From positions 62,001 to 126,000 of the forward strand of contig CACHGV010000002.1 in NCBI GenBank assembly GCA_902579465.1: 64,000 bases of DNA, in the 5' to 3' direction. The stretch's first letter is position 1. Every line of letters begins with the position of its first letter. The position numbers were made by a program, and so were the translations under genes. This DNA is from an uncultured Pelagibacteraceae bacterium (GTDB lineage Bacteria; Pseudomonadota; Alphaproteobacteria; Pelagibacterales; Pelagibacteraceae). A model generated the notes under the pieces. It was not told where the DNA came from. It ran no database searches and saw nothing but the letters and a program-made list of their open reading frames with translations. Shown one piece after another: positions 1 to 13,700 of this stretch.

Positions 1-636
1 CCTCAATATGCGATCGAAAGATTATATGAACTTACTAAAGATAAAGATACTTATATAACAACTGAAGTAGGCCAACATCAAATGTGGGCTGCTCAACACT
101 ACAAATTCAATAAACCAAATAGATGGATGACTTCTGGAGGTCTTGGTACGATGGGATATGGATTGCCAGCAGCAGTTGGAGTCCAAATTGCTCATCCAAA
201 GAAATTAGTAATTGATATTGCTGGCGAGGCGTCTGTTTTGATGACTATGCAGGAAATGTCAACTGCTGTTCAGTACAATTTGCCTATAAAAATATTTATT
301 TTGAATAATGAGTACATGGGAATGGTAAGACAATGGCAGGAATTACTACATGATAAAAATTATTCAGAAAGTTATACAGCTGCATTACCAGATTTTGTTA
401 AAATGGCAGAAGCTTACGGTTGTGTAGGCATAAGAGCAAAAACACCTGAAGAATTAGATGATAAGATTATTGAAATGTTAAATACAGATCGACCAGTAAT
501 ATTTGATTGCCTTGTAGATAAACAAGAAAACTGTTTTCCAATGATACCTTCTGGAAAACCTCATAATCAAATGTTACTTGGTCCTAAAGATCAAAAAGAA
601 AAAAAGATTACTGGAAAGGGTAGAACACTGGTTTAA
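1..636 (+). CDS. ilvB: Acetolactate synthase large subunit (3' part, truncated by window start)
   Basis: ThDP-dependent condensation of two pyruvates to acetolactate (or pyruvate plus 2-oxobutyrate), the first shared step of valine, leucine and isoleucine synthesis. The ORF track starts at an internal Met at base 82, but the same frame is open back to base 1 (PQYAIERLYEL...), so this is the C-terminal third of a gene cut by the window edge. The ThDP/metal-binding part is visible: IAGEASVLMTMQEMSTAV followed by ILNNEYMGMVRQWQ, typical of AHAS large subunits. In this family the GDGS-like motif often reads GDAS; here it is GEAS, with Glu in place of Asp. The stop overlaps the ilvN start by one base (TAATG), which implies translational coupling and a 1:1 complex. 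Confidence 0.95.
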   Translation, partial: PQYAIERLYELTKDKDTYITTEVGQHQMWAAQHYKFNKPNRWMTSGGLGTMGYGLPAAVGVQIAHPKKLVIDIAGEASVLMTMQEMSTAVQYNLPIKIFILNNEYMGMVRQWQELLHDKNYSESYTAALPDFVKMAEAYGCVGIRAKTPEELDDKIIEMLNTDRPVIFDCLVDKQENCFPMIPSGKPHNQMLLGPKDQKEKKITGKGRTLV

Positions 637-1184
637 TGGCTAACTCAAAATCAGCATATAGTTTTGCGGGAAAAAAACAGAAGTCTGATACTCATATTAT
701 AGTTGTATGGGTAGATAATGAGGCTGGAGTTTTAGCTCGTGTAGTTGGTTTATTTTCTGGAAGAGGCTATAATATCGAGTCCCTTGCAGTAGCAGAGGTC
801 GATCAGAAGCAAAATATTTCAAGAATAACAATTGTAACTACCGGTACACCACAAGTAGTAGATCAGATTAAACTCCAATTAAAAAAATTAGTTCCAGTTC
901 ATAAAGTAGCAGATTTTAAAAGAGAAGATAAAAATGTTATTTTTAAAGAAATGGCATTGTTTAAGTTTGTTGCAAACAATGGCAAATTAAATAAAGCTTT
1001 TGAAGCTTGTAAAAATTTTAATCCAGTAATATTAGATCAAACAAATAAATCCAATGTTATACAAATTACAGCTTTGAGAAGAGAAATAGATACTATGTCA
1101 AAAAATTTAAAAAAATTTGGTTTAGTGAGTGTTTCAAGAACAGGAGCAGTCGCTATGACAAGAGGATCAGAAATATTTAAATAA
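636..1184 (+). CDS. ilvN: Acetolactate synthase regulatory small subunit
   Basis: Regulatory subunit that activates IlvB and confers valine feedback control. An ACT domain lies at about residues 18-95 (HIIVVWVDNEAGVLARVVGLF, then GYNIESLAVA), followed by the ALS_ss C-terminal domain. Its 182 aa is slightly longer than the usual 160-175 because of a short Lys/Ser-rich N-terminal extension. The start ATG overlaps the ilvB stop, and ilvC follows after 24 bp, so the gene sits inside an ilvBNC operon. Confidence 0.96.
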   Translation: MANSKSAYSFAGKKQKSDTHIIVVWVDNEAGVLARVVGLFSGRGYNIESLAVAEVDQKQNISRITIVTTGTPQVVDQIKLQLKKLVPVHKVADFKREDKNVIFKEMALFKFVANNGKLNKAFEACKNFNPVILDQTNKSNVIQITALRREIDTMSKNLKKFGLVSVSRTGAVAMTRGSEIFK

Positions 1185-1196
1185 ATTAAAAATTAA

Positions 1197-2231
<1,035 letters not shown>

Positions 2232-2272
2232 ATAAATAATTGTTTTATTTAGCCTAAAATAGCCATTTTATT

Positions 2273-2309
2273 TTGCAATCTGAGCGTGAGCATGTATGAT
2301 ACTCATGCT
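2273..2309 (+). promoter_or_regulatory. Putative leuA promoter with inverted repeat around the -10 box
   Basis: TTGCAA (2273-2278) and TATGAT (2295-2300) are separated by 16 bp, matching a sigma70-type promoter about 20 bp before the leuA ATG. The -10 is bracketed by the arms AGCATG (2289-2294) and CATGCT (2304-2309), a 6 bp inverted repeat with a 9 bp spacer that could be an operator. The match is seen in the sequence; promoter function is inferred. Confidence 0.5.
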
Positions 2310-2321
2310 TAAATTAATTAA

Positions 2322-4945
<2,624 letters not shown>

Positions 4946-4950
4946 TTAAA

Positions 4951-5793
4951 ATGTCTAAAGAAATGGGCAGAGATGATTTGGTTATATCTGCTCGTTCAAT
5001 TTTTTTAAATAAAGGTAATAGACAAAAATTTTCACTTTTTACTTTAATAATTGTTTCCATAATTGTTTTATCATTAGAATATTTTAAAACAGGACCTATT
5101 AATCAATTTAGGTCGGTAACTAAAGATGTTGTTTTTAAAACTTCATATTTTATATCATTACCATTTTTATCGTTAAAAAATGCTTATTATAGTGTAAGTG
5201 ATTTTTTAAAAATACTTGAAGAAAATAAACAAATTAAGAATATAAATTTAAATATTGAAGAGTTAAAATTTGAAAATCATTTCCTAAAAGAAGAAAATAG
5301 AAGGCTAAATGCACTGATTGATGAAAAAACCCTTTTTTCAGATAATTATCATGTAACAAATATTTTACTTGATCAGAAGAGCCCATATTTACGATCAATT
5401 GTCATTAACAAAGGCTTTAAACATAACATTAAAATAGGCTCAGCTGTAAGAAATGGATCATATTTTATTGGAAAAGTAGTTGGTGTTAATTACTTAACTT
5501 CCAGAGTTTTATTAATTAATGATCTTAATAGTAAGATACCAGTAATAATTGAACCCAATGGGATCAGCGCTATAGTCTCAGGTAATGGAAGTAAATTAAA
5601 TGGTGATATTGAGTATCTGCCTGAAAACAATCAAGTAGAAGAGGGTCATATTGTTTATACTTCAGGAACTGATGGAATAATTTCTTCTGGAATTCCCATA
5701 GGCAAAATAACTATTATAAATTCAAAAAAATTTGTGAAATTTTTTGCTGATTTTGATCAAATTAAATATGTTAAGGTTTATTTTAAAAAGTGA
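4951..5793 (+). CDS. mreC: Rod shape-determining protein MreC
   Basis: Bitopic inner-membrane protein whose periplasmic domain links MreB to PBP2 in the elongasome. One N-terminal membrane segment (about residues 30-48, FTLIIVSIIVLSLEYF) is followed by a short coiled coil rich in Glu/Lys/Asn (about 85-115) and a beta-rich periplasmic domain (about 130-280: RSIVINKGFKHNIKIGSAV, then EGHIVYTSGTDGIISSGIPIGKI). These are standard MreC features, and 280 aa is a usual length. The gene lies 5 bp after mreB and its stop overlaps the mreD GTG start. Confidence 0.93.
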   Translation: MSKEMGRDDLVISARSIFLNKGNRQKFSLFTLIIVSIIVLSLEYFKTGPINQFRSVTKDVVFKTSYFISLPFLSLKNAYYSVSDFLKILEENKQIKNINLNIEELKFENHFLKEENRRLNALIDEKTLFSDNYHVTNILLDQKSPYLRSIVINKGFKHNIKIGSAVRNGSYFIGKVVGVNYLTSRVLLINDLNSKIPVIIEPNGISAIVSGNGSKLNGDIEYLPENNQVEEGHIVYTSGTDGIISSGIPIGKITIINSKKFVKFFADFDQIKYVKVYFKK

Positions 5794-6320
5794 GTTTATT
5801 TGCAAACAGAATATATTCTAAGACAATTACAAGTTTACCCACTTTAATTTTATTTTTAGTCGTAATTTTAGGTTTAAATATAAATATTATTTATAAAAAT
5901 TATGATTTTATCATAAACTTTAGCTACATAATTGTATTCTTCTGGAGTTTAAAAAAACCAGAGCATCTAGGTTATGGATTAATTTTTTTTGCAGGTATTA
6001 TAAATGATGTAGTTCAAAGTTTGCCAATTGGAATATCTTCCCTAGATTATTTATTATTGTCTGCAATTGCAGCATTTATAAGAAATAGGTCGATCATATA
6101 CAATTTAATTTATGATTGGATATCATTTTTCATAGCAATTTTAATTGTAGGATCATTAAATTACATTATATTAATTACAATATTTAAAATTCCGATTGTC
6201 TATGAAAGTTTAATATTGGGTTTATTCGTTACATTTTTAATTTACCCTATATTTTTCAAAATATTTGTTTGGATAGATAATATGGTGCTAGTCAAAAAGA
6301 ATGATAAAAAAAACAGGTAA
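5790..6320 (+). CDS. mreD: Rod shape-determining protein MreD
   Basis: Small polytopic membrane protein of the elongasome. The 176 aa are almost entirely hydrophobic, with about five or six predicted membrane helices (LPTLILFLVVILGLNI, FSYIIVFFWSL and others). The motif GLIFFAGIINDVVQSLPIGISSL matches the MreD signature in which an aromatic/Gly-rich helix precedes D-hydrophobic-P-G. It starts at GTG, overlapping the mreC stop (GTGA), and ends inside the mrdA start region (20 bp overlap). Sequence alone would be weak, but position and topology make the call firm. Confidence 0.88.
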   Translation: MSLFANRIYSKTITSLPTLILFLVVILGLNINIIYKNYDFIINFSYIIVFFWSLKKPEHLGYGLIFFAGIINDVVQSLPIGISSLDYLLLSAIAAFIRNRSIIYNLIYDWISFFIAILIVGSLNYIILITIFKIPIVYESLILGLFVTFLIYPIFFKIFVWIDNMVLVKKNDKKNR

Positions 6321-8247
6321 CTTAAATAAAAATAGAATTATAAGTAGAAGACTTTTTGTTTTAGTTGCTGCAAAGATTGGGTTACTTGGGATTGTTACAT
6401 CAAGATTATATAATCTTCAAATTTCTGAAAAGCAAAAATATGAAGTTTTATCTGACAAAAATAGAATTAGAGAATGGAAAACTCCACCTCAAAGGGGAAT
6501 AATAACTGATTATTTTAACAACGTTATTGCAGATAATCAAAGAGTTTATCAAGTTCATTTATCTCTTGAAGAAGTTTCCAATTTTAATAATTCAATTTTT
6601 AAACTTAAAAATATTATAAGTCTTAAAGAGGATGAAATAAAAAAAATATATGAGAAGAAAGAAAAGTCTAAGCCGTGGGATACTTTAATAATTTCTGAAA
6701 ATTTATCATGGAAAGAATTTTCCAAATTAAATCTTTACTTGCATGAATTAGATGGAGCGAAGCCAGTTTTGTCTACTTCAAGATATTACCCTTATTCCAA
6801 TGATTTAGTACATGTTGTTGGTTATGTTGGTGATGCAACAACTCAAGATATTCAAAATAAAAAGAAAATAGAAGAAAACTTTGTACCAGGTTTAAAAGTC
6901 GGAAAAATTGGTATTGAAAGTTCAAAAGATACTGACCTAATAGGTAATCATGGAACTAAAAGATTTGAAGTAAATGCATCAGGAAAAAAAATAAGTGAAA
7001 TTAGTTATAATAAAGAGACTCAAGGTGAAAATTTAAGAACGACCATAGACTTAGAAATTCAGCAATTGGCTCAAGAGCTATTAAAAAATCAGGCAGGCTC
7101 AATATGTGTTATGGATATATACACAGGTGAAGTAATTACTATGGCATCCTCCCCAACCTACGATCCAAATAAGTTTACGCATGGAATAAGCACTAAAGAT
7201 TGGAATGAAATTAAAAATAATAAGTTAAGACCTTTACTAAATAAATCATTAGCTGGATTATATTCTCCTGGATCAACTATAAAACCCTTGGTTGCACTTG
7301 CTGCTTTAGAATATGGGATAATAGATACAAAGTTTAAAGTAAACTGCAAAGGTCATGATCATCCATATGAATTGCACGGAGAAAGATATCATTGTTGGAA
7401 AAAAAATGGTCATGGATGGATGAGTATGAGAAATGCCATTAAACAGTCATGTGATATTTATTTTTATGAAGTCGCAAGACTTTTAGGCGTTGATAAACTC
7501 TCATTAATTGCAAAAAGATATGGCCTGGGTTCAAAAGTCTTAGAAGATTTTTTTTCAGAAGAAAAAAAAGGAATTGTACCCTCAACGAAATGGAAAAAAC
7601 AAGTTTTAGAGCAGTCTTGGTATCTTGGCGAAACTGTAATTACTGGAATAGGACAGGGTTACATTCAGACTACTCCACTTCAATTATGTTTGATGACAGC
7701 ACAGTTGGCTAATGGAGGCTATAAGATCAAGCCAAATTTAATCTATGATAAAGAAATAGATATAGATATAATTAAATCAAAGATTGAAAGTGAAAAAAAT
7801 AAATCTGTAGATCAAAATATTTTAAAAGATCATGGATTCAAATACTATGAAAGACTTTACAGAAATCCAAATAATTTAAAGTTTGTTCTGGATGCAATGT
7901 ATGGGTCAACCAATGAACAATTTGGAACCTCTTTTAAATCTAGACACACAGAAGATAAATACAAGTTTGCTGGTAAAACTGGGACTTCTCAAGTTAAAAG
8001 AATTACTGATCAAGATAGAGAGCTTGATTTAGACCTTGAGGAGATAGAATATAAAAATAGAGATCATGCTTTATTTATTGCATTTGCTCCTTATAACAAA
8101 CCAAGATATTCCCTAAGTGTTTTGATAGAGCATGGAGGCTCTGGGAGTAAAGCAGCCGCCCCACTAGCAAACAAATTAATAAAAAAAATTTTAGATAGGC
8201 ATGAATTAAGAGAAAAAATTAGAAAAGATTTAAAAAATATTGCATGA
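6301..8247 (+). CDS. mrdA: Penicillin-binding protein 2 (elongasome transpeptidase)
   Basis: Class B PBP that cross-links peptidoglycan during cell elongation, working with RodA. An N-terminal membrane anchor (about residues 18-38) precedes the PBP dimer domain (about 60-240) and the transpeptidase domain. Active-site motifs are complete: SPGSTIK with the acyl-enzyme Ser at about 325 and Lys 328, SCD at about 384, and KTGTSQ at about 559. Its 648 aa is typical. It overlaps mreD by 20 bp and rodA by 4 bp, so expression should be tightly coupled. Confidence 0.95.
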   Translation: MIKKTGNLNKNRIISRRLFVLVAAKIGLLGIVTSRLYNLQISEKQKYEVLSDKNRIREWKTPPQRGIITDYFNNVIADNQRVYQVHLSLEEVSNFNNSIFKLKNIISLKEDEIKKIYEKKEKSKPWDTLIISENLSWKEFSKLNLYLHELDGAKPVLSTSRYYPYSNDLVHVVGYVGDATTQDIQNKKKIEENFVPGLKVGKIGIESSKDTDLIGNHGTKRFEVNASGKKISEISYNKETQGENLRTTIDLEIQQLAQELLKNQAGSICVMDIYTGEVITMASSPTYDPNKFTHGISTKDWNEIKNNKLRPLLNKSLAGLYSPGSTIKPLVALAALEYGIIDTKFKVNCKGHDHPYELHGERYHCWKKNGHGWMSMRNAIKQSCDIYFYEVARLLGVDKLSLIAKRYGLGSKVLEDFFSEEKKGIVPSTKWKKQVLEQSWYLGETVITGIGQGYIQTTPLQLCLMTAQLANGGYKIKPNLIYDKEIDIDIIKSKIESEKNKSVDQNILKDHGFKYYERLYRNPNNLKFVLDAMYGSTNEQFGTSFKSRHTEDKYKFAGKTGTSQVKRITDQDRELDLDLEEIEYKNRDHALFIAFAPYNKPRYSLSVLIEHGGSGSKAAAPLANKLIKKILDRHELREKIRKDLKNIA

Positions 8248-9374
8248 TGCTTTCAATGTCACTAAATTCTACTACCTATTCATTTATTGATAAACTGAAG
8301 GCAGTTGACTACTTTTTAATAATAATCGTTGCCATAATAGGTTCAATAAGTGTTTTTTCAATTTATTCTACAGAAAGTGGGAATTTTTCTTTTTATACCA
8401 AAAATCATTTAATTAGATTTCTGGTATTTTTTTTTATGTTTTTAATTTTATCATTTATAAGAGTTTCAGCTTGGTATAGACAGGCATATATTTTTTATAT
8501 TATAGGAATCTTACTTCTCCTTTATGTAATGTTATTTGGAATATCGGCCTCTGGTTCTAAGCGATGGATAAATCTTTTCGTGATGAACTTTCAACCATCA
8601 GAATTAATGAAAATTGCTATAATAGTTTGTTTTGCAAGATATTATCATCACATACAAAGCTCAGATATTCAGAGTTATAAATATCTATTACAACCAACTG
8701 TACTCTTATTAATTCCTTGTTATTTAGTTATCGCTCAACCTGATTTAGGAACTGCAATCTTGATAGCAGGGAGTGGTTTGGCAATTATTTGGTTAGCAGG
8801 ACTTAATTTAAAATATTTTGTATATTCAGGTTTAATATTATTAGTCTCATTACCATTTGTAATCTCAGTTTTAAAACCATACCAAAAATCAAGGATATTA
8901 ACTTTTTTTAATCCAGAAAGAGATCCTTTAGGTGCAGGCTATCAAATAATTCAATCTAAAATAGCGATAGGTTCAGGAGGTTTTTTGGGTAAAGGTTTCT
9001 TACAAGGTACACAAAGTTATCTCGAATTCTTACCTGAAAAACATACTGACTTTATTTTCACACTTTTTTCAGAAGAATTTGGATTTGTAGGCTCAGCCAT
9101 ATTAATTTTTCTTTATGCTCTATTAATTTATAGAATAATAAGGATTGGTTTTTTAAGTAGATCGTTTTTTGCAAAACTATACTGTTTTGGTTTTGCATCT
9201 GCTTTATTCTTATATATTTTTGTAAATATAGCTATGGTAGTTGGGTTGTTGCCAATAGTTGGAGCACCGCTTCCCATCATGTCATACGGAGGATCATCTA
9301 TGTTATCAATAATGCTTGGTTTAAGTATCGTAATGAGCTGCAAAATTTACAGTCGAGATCCAATTGGAGGCTAA
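8244..9374 (+). CDS. mrdB: RodA, SEDS-family peptidoglycan glycosyltransferase
   Basis: Integral membrane polymerase that extends glycan strands in the elongasome together with PBP2. At 376 aa with about ten membrane helices it carries SEDS signatures: SGSKRWINLFVMNFQPSELMKIA, QPDLGTAILI (the Asp essential in this family), EKHTDFIFTLFSEEFGFVG, and the C-terminal PIVGAPLPIMSYGGSSML. The start ATGATG overlaps the mrdA stop by 4 bp. It is the last gene of the leuA-mre-mrd run; 73 bp follow before the next gene. Confidence 0.95.
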   Translation: MMLSMSLNSTTYSFIDKLKAVDYFLIIIVAIIGSISVFSIYSTESGNFSFYTKNHLIRFLVFFFMFLILSFIRVSAWYRQAYIFYIIGILLLLYVMLFGISASGSKRWINLFVMNFQPSELMKIAIIVCFARYYHHIQSSDIQSYKYLLQPTVLLLIPCYLVIAQPDLGTAILIAGSGLAIIWLAGLNLKYFVYSGLILLVSLPFVISVLKPYQKSRILTFFNPERDPLGAGYQIIQSKIAIGSGGFLGKGFLQGTQSYLEFLPEKHTDFIFTLFSEEFGFVGSAILIFLYALLIYRIIRIGFLSRSFFAKLYCFGFASALFLYIFVNIAMVVGLLPIVGAPLPIMSYGGSSMLSIMLGLSIVMSCKIYSRDPIGG

Positions 9375-9416
9375 GACATAGTAAACGGGTATCTCCCGCG
9401 ATCAAATAGCATCTAT

Positions 9417-9422
9417 TATAAT
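9417..9422 (+). promoter_or_regulatory. Candidate -10 element before the DadA-like gene
   Basis: The 73 bp gap after rodA contains a consensus TATAAT within TATTATAAT, 25 bp before the GTG start. I see no convincing -35. A short CGGG-N5-CCCG hairpin at 9386-9398 upstream has no T-run, so it is a poor terminator candidate. Evidence is limited to the -10 hexamer. Confidence 0.3.
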
Positions 9423-9447
9423 TTTTCTTACAAACTATATTTTTTTA

Positions 9448-10689
9448 GTGTCTGAAAAATTGTTCAAAGTAGGTATAATTGGAGCAGGAATTCAAGGAGT
9501 ATGTAATGCTCTTTTTCTTCAAAAAAAAGGCTATCAAGTAATTTTGTTCGATAGAGATGAACCTGGAAATGCTGCCTCTTATGGAAATGCAGGTCATTTT
9601 TCTCCTTATGCATCAGTCCCTTTAAACAGACCAGATATTGTAAGTGATGTTCCATCTATGCTTATGAGCTCAAGAGGACCTTTGGCACTTAAGTGGAATT
9701 ATGTTCCAAAAATGATCCCTTGGTTTTCAAAATTTTTAATGAATTGTACTAATGATAAAATGATGCATACCGCAAAAAATATGCATCAAATTTTAGATCA
9801 ATCATTGCTGGCTTATGATGAATTATTCGAAGAGATAGATCTAGAGGGTTTAGTTGAAAATAATGGAATTTTATATGTCTGGAATGAAAAGAATTTAAAA
9901 AGTAGAGAATTAGAAATAAAGATAAGAGATGATCTTGGTGTTAAACAACAGGTTGTTAATAAAAAAGAAATACATGATCTAGAACCAAACTTAAAACCAT
10001 TTTATCATGGAGGTGTTTTCTATGATTATGCAAGACATGCAAGAAATCCAAAAAAAATATTAATAAAGCTATTTGAAAATTTTATAAAAAAAGGTGGAAA
10101 GTTTTTAAAACTAAATATCCAAGATCTAAATTTTGATGAGGAAAAACCTGTTTTAAGATCTGAAACTCAAAGATTTGTTTTTGATAAGTTGGTTATAGCT
10201 TGTGGTGCTTTTTCAAAAAAACTTACTGATAAACTTCATGAAAATATTCCTTTGGATACAGAAAGAGGGTATCATGTTCATTTCAAAGATTTTGACCATT
10301 TAATATCTAGACCAGTAGTTTATTCTAACAGAGGATTTGGAATGTCACCCATGGACCAAGGACTAAGAGTAGTTGGAACCGTGGAGTTTGGAGGTCTAGA
10401 AAATGCTTTATCAAAATCTAGGATCAAAAACTTAATTTTAAATGCAAAGGATATGCTTGACGGTTTACCTGAGCATAAAGATGAGTGGCTCGGATTTAGA
10501 CCTACACTGCCAGATTTTTTACCAATAATTGGACCATCAAAAAATTATAAAAATGTATTTTATTCTTTTGGCCATCATCATTTAGGGTGGACTTTAGGTG
10601 CAATATCTGGAAAGATTGTTTCAGGAATGATAGCAAATGAAAATACAAATATGGATTTAAAACCGTATAGTTCAGTTAGATTTGCTTAA
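9448..10689 (+). CDS. FAD-dependent oxidoreductase, D-amino-acid dehydrogenase (DadA) family
   Basis: DAO-superfamily flavoenzyme, probably oxidising a D-amino acid or a related secondary amine to a 2-oxo acid and feeding electrons to the membrane. The dinucleotide-binding motif GIIGAGIQGVCNALFLQKKG is at the N-terminus, with the FAD ribose acidic residue in LFDRDEPG. Further family marks are ASYGNAGHF (about 44-52) and, near the C-terminus, DEWLGFRPTLPDFLPIIG and FYSFGHHHLGWTLGA, resembling DadA-type enzymes. Start GTG. It is 14 bp upstream of an indolepyruvate ferredoxin oxidoreductase, which suggests that its 2-oxo acid product is passed on. LhgO was considered, but the sequence fits DadA better. 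Confidence 0.8.
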   Translation: MSEKLFKVGIIGAGIQGVCNALFLQKKGYQVILFDRDEPGNAASYGNAGHFSPYASVPLNRPDIVSDVPSMLMSSRGPLALKWNYVPKMIPWFSKFLMNCTNDKMMHTAKNMHQILDQSLLAYDELFEEIDLEGLVENNGILYVWNEKNLKSRELEIKIRDDLGVKQQVVNKKEIHDLEPNLKPFYHGGVFYDYARHARNPKKILIKLFENFIKKGGKFLKLNIQDLNFDEEKPVLRSETQRFVFDKLVIACGAFSKKLTDKLHENIPLDTERGYHVHFKDFDHLISRPVVYSNRGFGMSPMDQGLRVVGTVEFGGLENALSKSRIKNLILNAKDMLDGLPEHKDEWLGFRPTLPDFLPIIGPSKNYKNVFYSFGHHHLGWTLGAISGKIVSGMIANENTNMDLKPYSSVRFA

Positions 10690-10703
10690 TAAAGTTATAT
10701 AGT

Positions 10704-13700
10704 GTGGAAATTAAACTTGAAGATAAATATAAATTAAGTAAAGGCACTAGATTTTTAACTGGTGCCCAAGCTCTTGTTAGAGTTCCAATTGTTCAAGCAA
10801 GAAGAGATAAACAAAAAAACTTAAATACTGCATGTTATATCTCTGGTTATAGAGGATCTCCTTTAGGTGGCTACGATCAGCAGATTTTAAAAAACAAAAA
10901 ATATTTGAATGAAAACAATATCTATTTTCAACCAGGTATTAATGAGGAACTTGCTGCAACTTCTTTATGGGGCACACAGCAAGTAAATCTTAGAAAACAA
11001 GATAAATACGATGGTGTTTTTGGCATATGGTATGGTAAGGGGCCAGGAGTAGATAGAGCAGGAGATGCTTTAAAACATGTAAATCTAGCTGGTACCTCAA
11101 AGTTTGGAGGCGTCATTGCTTTAATGGGAGATGACCATATATGTGAGTCCTCAACAACTTCTCATCAAAGTGAATTTGCAATGATTGATGCGATGATACC
11201 ATTTTTTAATCCAAGTGGTGTTCAAGAAATACTAGATTATGGAATAATAGGAATCGAATTATCAAGAAAAAGTGGGTGTTGGGTAGGTATAAAGTGTGTT
11301 CATGATAACGTTAGCTCAGGAGCAACTGTTGACTTAGACGAAAATAGGTTAAATATTTTAGATATTTCAAGTGAAAAATATCCACCCGAAGGCTTAAATA
11401 TTAGACTCAAAGATACTGCTCAAGATAAGGAATACCGGTTGCACCATCATAAAATAAAATATGTAAAGGAATTTTGTAAATTAAATAGTTTAAATAAATT
11501 AATTTTTGACTCAGAAAATCCAAAAGTTGGAATAATAAGTACTGGAAAGTCTTTTTTAGATACAAAATTAGGGCTAGAAAAAATAGGAATAAATGAAGAT
11601 GTTGCTAATCGAGTAGGAATTAAATTTCTTAAAATTGCTATGCCTTGGCCATTAGAGGAATCAATAATTGAAAAATTTTCGGAAAATTTAGAAAAAATCA
11701 TTGTTGTTGAAGAAAAAAGATCGATCATTGAAACACAAGTCAAAGAAATATTATTTAATAAAAACTTAAATATAAAAGTAGTTGGAAAAAATGATGAAAA
11801 AAACAATGATTTATTTGTTTCATCTGGAGCTTTAGACCCTGGAGAAATTGGTTTAAAAATCTTTGAAATCATTAATTATCTTAACTTACCAAATGAAGTA
11901 CATAATCTCTCAGAAAAATTAAGGTCTTTGAAAGAAAAAACTAATTCAAATATCGCTTTAAAAAGGGTCCCACATTTTTGCTCTGGGTGCCCTCATAATA
12001 CCTCAACTAGAATACCAGAGGGTAGTAGAGCAATTACAGGTATCAGTTGTGCATACCTTGTAGAACATATGGAAAGAGACAACGAAGGCTTTTCACAAAT
12101 GGGATCAGAAGGTGCAACTTGGGTTGGTGAGTCTGTATTTAGTAATACAGACCATATTTTTCAAAATATGGGGGATGGGACTTACATCCATTCAGGAATT
12201 CTATCTATAAGGCATGCAGTTGCAGCAAAAACTAAAATGACATTTAAGATTTTGTATAATGACGCCGTTGCTTTAACAGGAGGTCAAGCATTAGATGGAT
12301 TACCAACAGTTGCTCAAATGTCTAAACAACTTGAAGCAGAAGGTGTTGAAGAAATTGCAATAATCACAGATGAAATTGAAAAATATAGTGATAGAGGAGG
12401 TTTTGCGAAAAATTCAAAAGTTTATGACAGAAAAAATATTATAGATGTTCAAATTGAATTAAGCAAAATTAATGGAACAACTGTTATTATTTATGATCAA
12501 ACCTGCGCGGCTGAGAAAAGAAGGAGAAGAAAAAAAGGTATCTTAGAAGAGCCTAAGAAAAAAATTTTTATTAATAAAGACCTATGCGAGGGTTGTGGAG
12601 ATTGTGGAATACAATCTAATTGTGTTTCTATTGCACCTGTTGAAACTGAATACGGAAGAAAAAGACAAATTGACCAATCTTCTTGTAACAAAGATTACAC
12701 ATGTGTTGATGGATTTTGTCCAAGCTTTGTAAGTCTTGAGGGAGATATAAGACTTAAGAAAAATTATGACGATAATTTAATTAATAAAATAAATTCAAAG
12801 ATAGATGATCCAAAATTACCTCAAATTAATAAATCTTTTGGGATAATGATTGCTGGAATTGGTGGAACAGGAGTTGTTACAATTGGAGCTGTGCTTGCAA
12901 CTGCTGCTCAAATAGATGGAAAAGGATCAGGAGTTTTAGATATGACAGGGTTAGCTCAAAAAGGTGGAGCTGTTAAAAGTTTCTTAAGAATTTTTGAAAA
13001 ACCAGAAGATGTTGGAGCAATAAGGTTATCTTATGGTGATACTAACTTACTTCTAGGATTTGATTTACTTGTATCAAACGATTTAGAAATAATAAAAACT
13101 TTAGATAAAAAAATTTCAAAGTTAATTGTTAATACAGATGAGGTTATGCCTGGAGATTTTACGAGGGATAAAAATTTTAACTTACCTTTTGAAGAAATGA
13201 GAGATAATTTAATTAATATAGTAGGTCAAGAAAATATAAAGTTTATATCATCAAATAAAATTACATCTAAGATTTTAGGAAATTCAATTTTATCAAATAT
13301 GTTTAATGTTGGAGTAGCATATCAATCAGGTTTAATTCCAATTTCAGCTTCATCAATTGAAAAAGCAATTGAGTTAAATGGTGCAAGTGTAAAAGATAAT
13401 ATTGATGCATTCAGATTTGGAAGACATTATGAAAATTTAAAAGATGAAGTTTTAGATATAATTAAAGATGAGCCAGAAGTGCTAGAGGGTTTTGAGGAAA
13501 AATATAAGAATAGATTTAAGTTTTTGGAAGACTATCAAAATATAAAATATGCTGAAAAATTTGGAGATCTCGTAAGCTATGCAAGAAAGATAGATAAAAA
13601 TATAGGAAACGGTAGTCAATTCTCAACTGCAGTTTTAAAAAATTATTTCAAATTAATGGCATACAAAGACGAGTATGAAGTATCGAGATTAATGACTAAT

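Noticed and set aside
9386-9398. CGGG-N5-CCCG hairpin after rodA as a terminator
   Set aside because: The stem is only 4 bp and no T-run follows, so it does not meet terminator criteria.
9448-10689. L-2-hydroxyglutarate oxidase (LhgO) as partner of CsiD
   Set aside because: The sequence fits DadA-like enzymes (ASYGNAGHF and the C-terminal GFRPTLPDFLPIIG pattern) rather than LhgO, and it is far from csiD.
11447-11872. 141-aa - strand ORF inside the indolepyruvate oxidoreductase gene
   Set aside because: It is a reverse-frame shadow of a conserved coding region and shows only Phe/Ser-rich translation typical of antisense AT-rich DNA.
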